Shown here in pieces: positions 26,901-34,094 of a DNA stretch of 64,000 nucleotides; position 1 is the stretch's first letter; each line of letters begins with the position of its first letter. The position numbers were made by a program, and so were the translations under genes. Origin of the DNA: Streptomyces sp. NBC_00376. GTDB lineage: Bacteria; Actinomycetota; Actinomycetes; Streptomycetales; Streptomycetaceae. Below the pieces are notes generated by a model. The model was not told where the DNA came from. It ran no database searches and was given only the letters and a program-made list of their open reading frames with translations. The stretch is from NCBI RefSeq assembly GCF_036077095.1, contig NZ_CP107960.1, forward strand, positions 2,542,001 to 2,606,000, written 5' to 3'.

Positions 26901-27868
26901 GGAATGTGGGTGACGACCCGCTCCGCGGTGTCCTTGCTGCCGGGCGCCACGACGCCGATGGAGCGGAACGCGACGGCTCCGTCCTGCCAGTCGACCGCCT
27001 TGTCACCGTTGGCGTCGGGGGTGACGACGACCTTCGCCCAGGGCAGGTTGTTCCCGCTCTCCGGCTTCGGTGCCCCGTCCCCGCGGTAGGTCCACTGACC
27101 GGACCAGACGCCGACCCGGACGCTGCCGTCGTCGGCCTTGCGGGCCTGGTGCCAGAACCGGGCGTCGTCGCCGCCGGTGGCGCCGGACGGCTTGTCGTAC
27201 GAGGAGTTGGACTCCACGGCCGCGGCGAGCGAACCGGTGTTGAGAAACGCGTACGAGGCACCGACCGGCGCCTTGTCGGCGGCGGTGTCCGCGGTGACCT
27301 TCGAGAAGACGTCGGCGGTCTTCGTCGAGTCGTTGTCCAGCCGGGTGAAGGCGGTGGCCCCGCCGTTGTCCGTGGAGCCGACGGAGACCAGGTCGTGGCC
27401 GGGGATGTCGATGGTGCCGACGCGGAACGTCTCGGTGTCGCGGACGGCCGTCACCTTGAAGGTGGTGGCGCGTCCGGAGACGGAGAGCGAGGCGTCGATC
27501 TCGATGCCGGGCAGGTCGGTGAAGACCAGCGTGTAGCGGGCGGCCGAGGCGGTGACCACGGGGGCGCCCTTGAGCTTCACCGGGTGCGCGGTGCCGTTCA
27601 GGGTCACGGCGGTGACCGGCTGGGTGCTGCCGAACAGCTGACTGCCGGTGGCCTTGTCGGTGTACGCAAGGACGCGCGGGAAGTCGTCGGCGACGGCGAC
27701 CGAGAGCTGCTCGGACCCGATGACGGTGGCGCCCGCGGGGACGGCCGGCCCGACTGCGGCGGGTGCGGGGGCGGAGGCGGCGGTGGCGGGGAGCGCGGTC
27801 CCCACCAGCGCCAGGACGGCGGCTGAGGCGGCGGCGACAGCGCCCGCCGAAGTGAATCTTCGCGACAT
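23993..27868 (-). CDS. Secreted endo-alpha-N-acetylgalactosaminidase (GH101)
   Basis: A 1291-residue exported glycosidase that releases Gal-beta-1,3-GalNAc (core 1) from Ser/Thr of mucin-type glycoproteins. A signal peptide begins MSRRFTSAGAVAAASAAVLA and ends near TAASA. The catalytic region shows LLYIDVYYSHGW, whose Asp near residue 468 fits the nucleophile, and NVATEWADKFE, whose Glu near 493 fits the acid/base, in the expected spacing. Beta-sandwich regions follow, then an NEW3-like domain, and a C-terminal NPCBM module from about 1130 (NGWGPVEKDLSNGE, KGLGSHAPARIRYYL). An in-frame upstream ATG at 27940 would put 24 residues before the signal peptide, so 27868 is preferred. Confidence 0.9.
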   Translation of the reverse strand: MSRRFTSAGAVAAASAAVLALVGTALPATAASAPAPAAVGPAVPAGATVIGSEQLSVAVADDFPRVLAYTDKATGSQLFGSTQPVTAVTLNGTAHPVKLKGAPVVTASAARYTLVFTDLPGIEIDASLSVSGRATTFKVTAVRDTETFRVGTIDIPGHDLVSVGSTDNGGATAFTRLDNDSTKTADVFSKVTADTAADKAPVGASYAFLNTGSLAAAVESNSSYDKPSGATGGDDARFWHQARKADDGSVRVGVWSGQWTYRGDGAPKPESGNNLPWAKVVVTPDANGDKAVDWQDGAVAFRSIGVVAPGSKDTAERVVTHIPFNFASQATHPFLRTLDDVKRVSLATDGLGQLALLKGYASEGHDSAHPDYGGDYNKRAGGLKDLNALLKDGKKWGATFGVHVNATEAYPEAKAFDEKLVDKTKPGWNWLGQSYYIDQRRDINSGDLAKRFQQLRDETDPNLSLLYIDVYYSHGWIADKTLQSVQKQGWNVATEWADKFERGSLWSHWANDLDYGGATNKGLNSKIIRFIRNGEKDVWNNDPVLGQTAIEEFEGWTNETDWNAFSSNIWQRNLPAKYLQHQKITRWDGNDITFTGGVRGTVEDGKRTFYDHGRKVLSGTDYLLPWDGGKKLYHYSKSGGTSSWAVPSNGTYTVYELTDNGRVKTGTVKPVDGKITLTAKAGQPYVLYPQQAPKAADPRWGEGTPVDDPGFNDKGLTAWSKTGTVARETDAKGLTSAQLSGSSTAALSQRVDGLAPGKRYTASALIEVQPGKSRHTTLSIGGKSVSVDRSTAKDYVAASERHGTYFQRAKVNFTAPANGSTTLRIEAADGSSASVRADDVRIVANAPETKANTLSYEDFEAVDQGWGPFLKGDAGGSTDPRTVISQLHAPYTQAGWNGKLIDDVIGGKESLKSHEENSGLVYRTAPWTVPMTDGHRYKVEYDYQSSHAGAYEWVDGYDRITAEGKPGSVETRTTAIGQQRTTGHFAETVTAGCGDAWTGLRKRDDAPDGADFVLDSFTVTDLGPAPDSEQAACGTLTVAPAAETLEPGTANTVKVSFTNYEATAATGVALSLTVPEGWTAEPTGAVTFDSVAAGAQVTGSWQVTPPVDAKYQTYGLSSEAQYTVGGARRTLGAQTSVRTLPPPPTTDSWASDLDWTASQNGWGPVEKDLSNGETGTGDGSPLTIGGTVYTKGLGSHAPARIRYYLGGKCTSFTAQVGVDDVQKSAGSVQFSVTADGTEKVKSPVLKAADSAWSLTADVTGAKYVELVVGDGGDGNGNDHADWGDARFHCGG

Positions 27869-27992
27869 GTGCCCTGAGTAGTCCCCGTGACCGGACACCG
27901 TCAACGACCTGCGACGACTCGGAGCCCTCCAGTCCAACAACCGCGTTGCGTAAGTCCAAGTGGACGGTAGGTGTCCGGTCCGGTACGCGATC

Positions 27993-28412
27993 TCAGCGGC
28001 GGACCTCGCGCGGCGCTCCCATGGTGTGGTGGGACAGCGCCAGCACGCTCAGGCCGAACATCAGGACGCCCAGCGGGACATGGACCGACGGGACACGCGC
28101 GATACCGAGCACGACCTGCACCGAGGCGAGGACGAGGAAGCCGGACGCGTACCCGATGGGACGGGCCGGACCACCGCCCGGCCGCCACGCCAGCACCGCG
28201 GCGAGCACGTACAGCATCGACGCCCCGTACATCACGCGCGCCCCGATGCCGTGCAGCAGCTCACCGTGCGACGAGGACAGCAGCACACCGGCGCTCACCG
28301 CCTGGAGGAAGATGGTCAGGGTCTGCAGGGCGACCGATATCCGCAGGAACGCGGCAGCCCGCCGCGCCGCGTCCGTGCCTGTCGTTGTGGTCGTCCCTGT
28401 CGTCGTGGTCAT
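27993..28412 (-). CDS. Small four-helix membrane protein
   Basis: 139 residues beginning with a Thr-rich tail (MTTTTGTTTTTGTD). Four hydrophobic segments follow at about 25-45, 58-75, 87-105 and 110-128. No known domain is recognised. It is divergent from the ECF41-like sigma factor gene 118 bp away, and so may be controlled by it. Start ATG at 28412. Confidence 0.7.
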   Translation of the reverse strand: MTTTTGTTTTTGTDAARRAAAFLRISVALQTLTIFLQAVSAGVLLSSSHGELLHGIGARVMYGASMLYVLAAVLAWRPGGGPARPIGYASGFLVLASVQVVLGIARVPSVHVPLGVLMFGLSVLALSHHTMGAPREVRR

Positions 28413-28530
28413 GATGCCGTCCCCTTGTCCGCCCGGAAGCAGTGGATCGATAAGGTCTCACCAGCCCGACGACACAGCTCCGCGAAATGCAAGGCGGGAA
28501 CGAGAACGGCGGGCCCGGGGGGAAGTGGTC

Positions 28531-29484
28531 ATGGCCAGGGGTGCACCCGCGTGGAGCGCGGCGGACGTCGCCGGTGAGCGACGCCAACTCATCAACATCG
28601 CCTACCGGTTGCTCGGTTCGCTGGCCGAGGCCGAGGACGCCGTGCAGGAGGCGTACGCCCGCTGGTACGCGCGGTCACGGAGCGAACGGGAGGCCGTCGT
28701 GTCGCCCGGTGCCTGGCTGACGACGGTGACCGGGCGCATCTGTCTGGACGTGCTCGGCTCGGCGCGGGCCCGGCGCGAGCGCTACGTCGGCGCGTGGCTG
28801 CCCGAGCCGCTGCCCGACCGCCGGGAGTGGGCCGACGGGCGCGGCCCCGACACCGCCGACCCCGCCGACCTGATCACCCTGGACGAGTCGGTCACCATGG
28901 CCTTCCTCGTCGTCCTGGAGTCGATGACGCCCGCCGAGCGGGTCGCCTTCGTGCTGCACGACGTGTTCCGCTACTCCTTTCCCGAGATCGCCGGGATCGT
29001 CGGCCGCACCCCGGGGGCCTGCCGGGAGCTGGCGAGTTCGGCCCGGCGGCGAGTGCACGCCGAGCGCGCTCCGGCGGGCGCGACGGCGGGGCAGGCCGAG
29101 GTGGTGCGGCAGGTGAAGGAGGCGTGGGAGGCCAAGGACATCACGGCTCTCGTCGGCCTCCTGGATCCCGGCGCCGTGATGACCGCCGACGGCGGCGGCC
29201 TGGTCGGCACCGTGCTGCGCCCGGTCGAGGGCGGCGCGAGCATCGCCCAGTACATGATCGCGATCGCCGACAAGGCTCCCGGGCTGCGGCTCCTGGAGCG
29301 TTCGGTGGCCGGCGCGCCGGGCCTGATCGCCCAGCACGCGGGCGTCACCGCGACCGTGGCGGCGTTCGACGCCTCCGGTGGCCGCGCCACCCAGATCTGG
29401 GTGGTCCGCAACCCGGAGAAGCTACGCCTGTGGACACCGGGCGAGCCCGACGGGGGACGGGATTTCACCAGCGCAGGGCCGTGA
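28531..29484 (+). CDS. ECF41-like sigma factor with SnoaL-type C-terminal domain
   Basis: 317 residues. Region 2 shows QLINIAYRLLGSLAEAEDAVQEAYARWY. The linker has WLPEP and region 4 reads MTPAERVAFVLHDVFRYSFPEIAGIVGRT. After residue 190 comes a SnoaL-like NTF2 domain with DGGGL, close to the DGGGK element of ECF41 sigma factors, in which the C-terminal extension takes the place of a separate anti-sigma factor. ATG at 28531 is preceded by GGGGGAAG. The usual ECF41 neighbour (a carboxymuconolactone decarboxylase or oxidoreductase) is absent; the divergent gene is a small membrane protein. It ends 20 nt inside the convergent MBL gene. Confidence 0.9.
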   Translation: MARGAPAWSAADVAGERRQLINIAYRLLGSLAEAEDAVQEAYARWYARSRSEREAVVSPGAWLTTVTGRICLDVLGSARARRERYVGAWLPEPLPDRREWADGRGPDTADPADLITLDESVTMAFLVVLESMTPAERVAFVLHDVFRYSFPEIAGIVGRTPGACRELASSARRRVHAERAPAGATAGQAEVVRQVKEAWEAKDITALVGLLDPGAVMTADGGGLVGTVLRPVEGGASIAQYMIAIADKAPGLRLLERSVAGAPGLIAQHAGVTATVAAFDASGGRATQIWVVRNPEKLRLWTPGEPDGGRDFTSAGP

Positions 29485-30337
29485 AGTCGATCGGCTGGGG
29501 GCGCAGCTGGGCCGCGCGGTCCGCGAGTGCGACCAGTCGCCGGGACATCTCGTCGGCGTCCAGCCGGCGCCGGTCACCATGGCCCGGCAGCACCCACTCG
29601 AACCGCAGCTTCCCCGCCGTCCGCGCCAGCGAGGCGGCCAGCTCCTCGATCGAGTACCAGGTCACGCTCTCCACGACTTCGAGGTCCTCGGTCGTCCGCG
29701 ACCAGTAGAAACTGTCACCGCTGAAGCAGTACCGGTCGTCCGCGAGGTAGAGCACGCTGCCCCGGGTGTGACCGGGCAGCGGATGGGCGGTGACACCCTC
29801 GCCGATCTCCACCGGGTCGAGCCCCCGGATCACCTGGTCCGCGTCCGGAACCGCGTCGAGGTCGCCCTCGTGGATCCACAGCCTGGCCCCGAAGTGGTCG
29901 GCGTAGCGACGCCCGTGCGCGACGTGGTCCCGGTGGGTGAGCAGTACGTCGGTGACGGGCCCCGTGGCCGCCACGTACCGCTCGGCGAGTCCCGGGCTCC
30001 AGCGCGGGGTGTCGATCATCATGACCGTGCCGGAGGGCCTCCGCAGCAGATAGGAGTTGGCACCGGCGGTGTGCGTGGAGTTGTGCCCGCAGACCAGCAC
30101 GCCGTCGTCCAGGGCCATCGGGAACGGGTCGAGCGAGGGGTCCGGCTGTCCGGACGCGGGCCGGATGGACCGGGTGTGACAAGCAAAGACGGCAGCGTGT
30201 AAGCGCCGGTTCTCCGCGTCGTCGTCCGGCTGCCGCAGAATCCGCGACGCCCCTTCCTCCTCGATGATCAGCTCGGGCGCGAACTGTCGGGCGACGTCGC
30301 AGTTGGTGCAGCGATCGTCCACGTACCAGCCGTCCAC
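29465..30337 (-). CDS. MBL-fold hydrolase with N-terminal ferredoxin-like segment
   Basis: 290 residues. The MBL core has THRDHVAHG (the HxxDH metal motif), LPGHTRGS, FSGDSFYW and the C-terminal VLPGHGDR. The first 55 residues include VDDRCTNCDVARQFAPELI and a later FACHTRSI, resembling a ferredoxin-like region with only three cysteines left; similar fusions occur in plant and bacterial MBL proteins. GTG start at 30337 has AAGGAG seven bases upstream, a strong site. The 5' end overlaps the ATP-binding gene by 70 nt. The substrate is unknown. Confidence 0.88.
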   Translation of the reverse strand: MDGWYVDDRCTNCDVARQFAPELIIEEEGASRILRQPDDDAENRRLHAAVFACHTRSIRPASGQPDPSLDPFPMALDDGVLVCGHNSTHTAGANSYLLRRPSGTVMMIDTPRWSPGLAERYVAATGPVTDVLLTHRDHVAHGRRYADHFGARLWIHEGDLDAVPDADQVIRGLDPVEIGEGVTAHPLPGHTRGSVLYLADDRYCFSGDSFYWSRTTEDLEVVESVTWYSIEELAASLARTAGKLRFEWVLPGHGDRRRLDADEMSRRLVALADRAAQLRPQPIDFTALRW

Positions 30338-30894
30338 GGCAGGGCTCCTTCCACATCACCGGAAGCGACCCCGTCGAGGGCCGCCGCTCCAGGAATAGCC
30401 CACGTACCGCCCACGCCGGTAGACCCCACCGACGCCGCGAACTCGCACCACACCACCTTGCCGGGGTTCCGCTCCCCCACCCCCCACTTGTCCGCGAGCG
30501 CCGCCACCAGCCGCAGCCCACGGCCCCCTTCCTCCTCGGAATCCGTCCAGGAATCGGCGACCCGGACCTCCCCGTCACCACTGTCGTGGACCTCGACGCG
30601 CAGGGTCCGGCCGACCGGTTCCAGCTGGAGCCGGAGCCGAAACCCGCGACCGGGCGGGACGCCGTGCAGCAGGGCATTGGTGACGAGTTCGCTCACGCAG
30701 AGCAACACGTCGTCGACCCGGTCGTCGCACGCCCAGTCGACGAGAGCCTCGCGCACGAACTGTCGTACGAGTGGCACGGATCGGCGTTCCCGGCGGTGGA
30801 ACACCTCGCGGATGTGGGGGAGTTGGGTTGTCTCGTTCACGCAGCCAACGTCACACATGGTCACTACGGTTGAGCAGCGTGTGGGGTCGTACAT
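30268..30894 (-). CDS. ATP-binding anti-sigma/HATPase-type regulator
   Basis: 208 residues of the RsbW/SpoIIAB-like ATPase family common in Streptomyces. CVSELVTNALLHG is the N-box, VHDSGDG the G1 box and EEEGGRGLRLVAALADKWGV the G2 region. The tail after FAAS shows no domain and arises from sequence that also carries the ribosome site and start of the MBL gene. The start is uncertain: ATG 30894, ATG 30858 and GTG 30840 are all possible. Divergent from the XRE/DUF397 pair, it completes the three-part cassette typical of Streptomyces developmental regulators. Confidence 0.85.
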   Translation of the reverse strand: MYDPTRCSTVVTMCDVGCVNETTQLPHIREVFHRRERRSVPLVRQFVREALVDWACDDRVDDVLLCVSELVTNALLHGVPPGRGFRLRLQLEPVGRTLRVEVHDSGDGEVRVADSWTDSEEEGGRGLRLVAALADKWGVGERNPGKVVWCEFAASVGSTGVGGTWAIPGAAALDGVASGDVEGALPWTAGTWTIAAPTATSPDSSRPS

Positions 30895-30951
30895 CTCCGT
30901 TGTACGACTCCTGACGGGTCATTCGAGGTTCGCGACGGGGAGAGGCAGTTC

Positions 30952-31776
30952 ATACAACCGGCAAAGAAGAAGAGCAAGCGGATCACGTCCTGGCACCTGA
31001 TCGGCGCCCAGCTGGCGACGTTCCGCAAGGCGGCCCGAATGACACAGGCGGCGTTGGCCGAGCAGTGCTCGGTGGGCGACAACACGATCGCGTCGATCGA
31101 GCAGGGACGCAGAGCGCTGCAATGGGACTTCGCGGTCCAGCTGGACGAACTGTTGGACACAAAGGGGGCGTTGCAGGTTGCGGTGGAGAGGGTTCCGAAG
31201 AAGGAGCGCTTTCCGGTCTTCGTCCAAGACTTCATCGATTACGAGCAGGGGGCGCTGACCCTGCTCTCGTACCAGAACCAGGTGGTGCCGGGGCTGCTCC
31301 AGACCGAGGAGTACGCCCGCTTCCTGTTCTCCTGCCAGTACCCACCCCTCGAAGAGGACCAGTTGGAGGAGCGGCTGGCTGCCCGGCTCGACCGGCAGAG
31401 TCTCCTGGAACGCAAGCCCCGCCCGATGCTCCACTTCATCCTGGAGGAGAGCATCCTGCGCAGCGAGATCGGCGATCCCTCCAGGATGCGGGAGCAGATC
31501 GCCCACCTGCGCCGTTGCATGGAGCTCCCTTTCCTGGGCCTCCAGATCATGCCGAGGAAACTACCGAAGCACGCCGGGCTTGAGGGGCCCATGGTGCTGC
31601 TGGAGACCCCCGACCACGACCATCTCGCCTATGTCGAGGGACAGCTGACCAGCTACTTGCACGACGACCCCGACGACGTCAGTGTGCTCCAGCAGATTTA
31701 TGGGATGCTTCGTTCGCAGGCGCTTTCCGTCGAGAAGAGCGCGCGCCTACTGGACGAACTGCTTGGAGAGACATGA
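30952..31776 (+). CDS. XRE-family regulator (DUF5753 type), start codon unclear
   Basis: An N-terminal helix-turn-helix (GAQLATFRKAARMTQAALAEQCSVGDNTIASIEQG region) is followed by a DUF5753-like ligand domain (YEQGALTLLSYQNQVVPGLL, QTEEYAR, MLHFILEESILR). The only ATG that would serve is at 31039, inside helix 1 of the HTH, which would lose IGAQLATFRKAAR. The frame stays open back to 30874 without ATG, GTG or TTG. ATA at 30952 sits six bases after GGGGAGAGG, ideal spacing, and the following QPAKKKSKRITSWHL looks like a genuine N-terminus. I therefore place the start at ATA, either a rare start or a damaged ATG. The stop overlaps the DUF397 gene (ATGA). Confidence 0.75.
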   Translation: MQPAKKKSKRITSWHLIGAQLATFRKAARMTQAALAEQCSVGDNTIASIEQGRRALQWDFAVQLDELLDTKGALQVAVERVPKKERFPVFVQDFIDYEQGALTLLSYQNQVVPGLLQTEEYARFLFSCQYPPLEEDQLEERLAARLDRQSLLERKPRPMLHFILEESILRSEIGDPSRMREQIAHLRRCMELPFLGLQIMPRKLPKHAGLEGPMVLLETPDHDHLAYVEGQLTSYLHDDPDDVSVLQQIYGMLRSQALSVEKSARLLDELLGET

Positions 31777-32036
31777 CCCGCGCAGCCCATCCGGCCCATC
31801 GCACTGCCACCCTCGCCTGGTTCAAGTCCAGCTACAGCGGACCCCAGGGAGGCGACTGCATCGAAGTCGCTTACGACTGGCACAAGTCGAGCTACAGCGG
31901 CAGCCAGGGCGGCGACTGCGTAGAGGTGGCCGCCCACCCCACCGCCGTCCACATCCGTGACTCCAAGGTGACCGACGGCCCCGTTCTCACCGTTCCCCCC
32001 GCCGCCTGGACCGCGTTCCTGAACGCCACGGTCTGA
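31773..32036 (+). CDS. DUF397 protein with duplicated motif
   Basis: 87 residues. The DUF397 signature appears twice: WFKSSYSGPQGGDCIEVAY and WHKSSYSGSQGGDCVEVAA, followed by the usual single ending VHIRDSKVTDGPVLTVPPAAW. Most DUF397 proteins carry one copy, so this is an in-frame internal duplication. The ATG overlaps the XRE stop. It is the small partner of the XRE regulator, as in the WhiJ/BldB-type cassettes of Streptomyces, and probably modulates its DNA binding. Confidence 0.9.
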   Translation: MTRAAHPAHRTATLAWFKSSYSGPQGGDCIEVAYDWHKSSYSGSQGGDCVEVAAHPTAVHIRDSKVTDGPVLTVPPAAWTAFLNATV

Positions 32037-32108
32037 TCGCGTTACGGCCCGGTACGCCGGGCCGCAACCTCCTCCGCACTGCGTCGAGTTGTGAAGACTT
32101 CCCGTTCT

Positions 32109-32122
32109 TGAGAGCGCTCTCA
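32109..32122. promoter_or_regulatory. LacI-family (CebR-like) operator before GH64 gene
   Basis: TGAGAGCGCTCTCA is a perfect 14-bp palindrome centred on the CG step typical of LacI-family operators. It differs from the CebR box TGGGAGCGCTCCCA at one base in each arm. It stands 71 bp upstream of the glucanase start, with a TTGACG hexamer at 32132-32137 just downstream, a place from which a repressor could block transcription. Confidence 0.6.
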
Positions 32123-32193
32123 GTCATAAGTCTTGACGCCTGATGCGGCCCTCACGAGAGTGGTTGACCCCCCACAAACCTCGGGAGTCTCTC

Positions 32194-33423
32194 GTGATCT
32201 CGCGCAGAATGTTCCTGACGGGCGGCGCCGCCACCACCGCGACCGCCCTTACCTACCCCCTCTGGGGCAGCGCCCTCAGCCCGAGCGCGTCCGCCGCCCC
32301 CGCAACCTGTGAACTCGCCCTGGAGAACCGTTCGTTGCCGGGCAGGATCAACGCCTATGTCACCGGTCACGAGCAGGGCACCGACCGTTGGGTGCTGCTG
32401 CGGGCCGACGGCAGCGTCTACCGGCCCGACTCCCCCGCCGCCCCGCAGACCCCACTGCCCGTCGACTGCGCCATCCCCCTGAACCCGGTGGGTGGCGGAC
32501 CGGTGGTGCTCACGCTCCCCCAGATGTACGGCGCCCGCGTCTACTTCGTACGCGACGACACGCTCACGTTCTACCTCAATCCCGGTCCCGCCCTGGTCGA
32601 GCCGGCGTTCGCGACGTCCACCGACGCCAACTACGGCCGCACCTGGTCGTTCTGCGAGTTCACCTTCAACCCTCAGCAGCTGTACGCGAACATCAGCTAC
32701 GTCGACCTGGTCACCGCGCTGCCGATCGGCCTGACCCTGGCCGGCGACGCGACGCACACCGTGGCGCCACTCCCGGACGGCGCGGTGCAGCGGATCGCGG
32801 ACGGCCTCACCGCCCAGGCCGCCGCCGACGGCCGGCCGTGGGACAAGCTGGTGATCCGCGGGGCGGACGGCAACGTACTGCGGGTGATCTCGCCGCAGAA
32901 CCTGATGGCACCGTTCTTCGACCGCCCGGACGAGATGCCGTTCCGGGACGTGTTCACTTCCTACATCGACCGGGTCTGGGAGAAGTACCGCTCCACCGAC
33001 CTGCGGATCGACCTCCAGGGCGGCCGGGGCGTCCGCACCGGCCGGGTGAACGGGGACCTCCTGACCTTCGAGGGCGGGCACACCTTCACCAAGCCCGTCT
33101 CCAAGGACGTCTTCACCTGCAACCACGGCCCGTTCGCCAACAACCCGGGCGACCCGGACGACAAGAAGGCCCTGCTGGCCCGCCTGGCCTCCGGCTTCAA
33201 CCGCTCCCTGATGCTCACCCACCCCGACCAGCCGAACGGCACCTCGGCCGCCGACTACTACCGGGGCCCGGCCACCAACCACTGGTCCCGCGTCGTCCAC
33301 GCCAACACCCCGATCGGCTACGCCTTCCCCTACGACGACGTCCGCCCCGACGGCGAACCCGACGTCTCGGGCGCCGCCAACGACGGCAACCCGCGCCGCT
33401 TCACGGTGACCGTGGGGGCCTGA
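32194..33423 (+). CDS. Tat-exported GH64 beta-1,3-glucanase
   Basis: 409 residues from GTG at 32194, chosen because GGGAG lies just upstream and because the protein then starts with a Tat signal: ISRRMFLTGGAATTATALTYPLWG, cleaved near SASAA. The body matches glycoside hydrolase family 64, which cuts laminarin-type beta-1,3-glucan: GRINAYVTGHEQGTDRWVLL, FYLNPGPALVEPAFATSTDANYGRTWSFCEFTF, then FTCNHGPFANN. The C-terminus RRFTVTVGA is the complete end. The last 28 bp and the terminator recur 2.27 kb downstream (see the repeat entries). Confidence 0.9.
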   Translation: MISRRMFLTGGAATTATALTYPLWGSALSPSASAAPATCELALENRSLPGRINAYVTGHEQGTDRWVLLRADGSVYRPDSPAAPQTPLPVDCAIPLNPVGGGPVVLTLPQMYGARVYFVRDDTLTFYLNPGPALVEPAFATSTDANYGRTWSFCEFTFNPQQLYANISYVDLVTALPIGLTLAGDATHTVAPLPDGAVQRIADGLTAQAAADGRPWDKLVIRGADGNVLRVISPQNLMAPFFDRPDEMPFRDVFTSYIDRVWEKYRSTDLRIDLQGGRGVRTGRVNGDLLTFEGGHTFTKPVSKDVFTCNHGPFANNPGDPDDKKALLARLASGFNRSLMLTHPDQPNGTSAADYYRGPATNHWSRVVHANTPIGYAFPYDDVRPDGEPDVSGAANDGNPRRFTVTVGA

Positions 33424-33467
33424 CCCGGCGACTTCGGCCCGCACCGGGACGCGCCGGTGCGGGCCCT
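33396..33467 (+). repeat. 72-bp direct repeat, left copy (GH64 3' end plus hairpin)
   Basis: Covers the last codons of the GH64 gene, its stop and the hairpin. The copy at 35665-35736 differs at only three bases, all in the coding part; the final 50 bp, from GCCTGA to GGGCCCT, are identical. Within it lies the stem GGCCCGCACCGG / CCGGTGCGGGCC (33436-33465), the GH64 terminator. Confidence 0.95.
33436..33465. terminator. GH64 terminator hairpin
   Basis: A perfect 12-bp stem with a GACGCG loop, 12 bp after the GH64 stop. The convergent hypothetical gene stops at 33473, so it may serve both sides. Confidence 0.8.
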
Positions 33468-33472
33468 GAGCT

Positions 33473-33877
33473 CTACAAGCCGTCCGCAAAGTTCGAGGAA
33501 ATGAAAACCCCCGCGTCCTCTTCTCCGAGGAGCACGAAGTATTCCCCGTTCGCGATGAATTCATCACAGATACGCTTCGCGAAATAATCCTCGTCATGTT
33601 CGCCTCGGGGAAGGATCCTCACGTGCGCTGGAACCATCCGGTATGGCCACCCGGAATTTACTCCTTCGTCCACGAGGACTTGCACAAAGAAATCTTCTGA
33701 GTCGAAGTTTGCACCGAGGAAGTGCAGACCATCGCCATGCATCTTGGGTTCCGCAGCAAGCGCGGGCGAAATCACTCCAACGAGACGCTCAAACAGGAAC
33801 CTGGGAGCCATCCCGGCCTGCTGCCAGCGTTCACGCAGCTCACCACTGAAGCCAACATGCAACATGTAGGTACACAT
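33473..33877 (-). CDS. Hypothetical protein, 134 residues, lower GC
   Basis: An open frame from ATG at 33877 (MCTYMLHVGF; a second ATG at 33865) ending at TAG five bases beyond the left 72-bp repeat. It has alternating hydrophobic and acidic stretches (LHFLGANFDSEDFFVQVLVDEG, EYFVLLGEEDAGVFISS) like a small globular alpha/beta protein. No family is recognised. A clearly lower GC content and less third-position G/C than its neighbours suggest acquisition with the surrounding insert. Confidence 0.6.
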   Translation of the reverse strand: MCTYMLHVGFSGELRERWQQAGMAPRFLFERLVGVISPALAAEPKMHGDGLHFLGANFDSEDFFVQVLVDEGVNSGWPYRMVPAHVRILPRGEHDEDYFAKRICDEFIANGEYFVLLGEEDAGVFISSNFADGL

Positions 33878-34094
33878 TTACTAGCACTCTCGACTTTCAC
33901 GCCACGCAACTCCGCCCCGATCCTCGGCAAACTCGATCCGGTCGATAGACTCAGCCGCCGCCGGGGAGGGTGAAGTTGGAGTTGCCGACGATGAACATAA
34001 CCGATTCCAAATGAGATGTATTTTCCCGCCGAAAATCCCTCAACGCTGTTCGCGCCGTCTCTTCACTGGCGTGTCCGTTAAATCGGTTGTCTGG
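33878..34094. other. AT-richer intergenic stretch with a possible 15-residue peptide
   Basis: 217 bp with no long frame. On the minus strand, ATG at 33998 to TGA at 33951 encodes MFIVGNSNFTLPGGG, in front of the hypothetical gene and on the same strand. No clear ribosome site is visible, so this may be chance. The rest shows no recognisable feature. Confidence 0.25.

Noticed and set aside
23732..27826. 1364-codon plus-strand frame across the GH101 gene
   Set aside because: Antisense to a protein with signal peptide, catalytic motifs and NPCBM domain; composition is Val/Gly/Arg shadow type.
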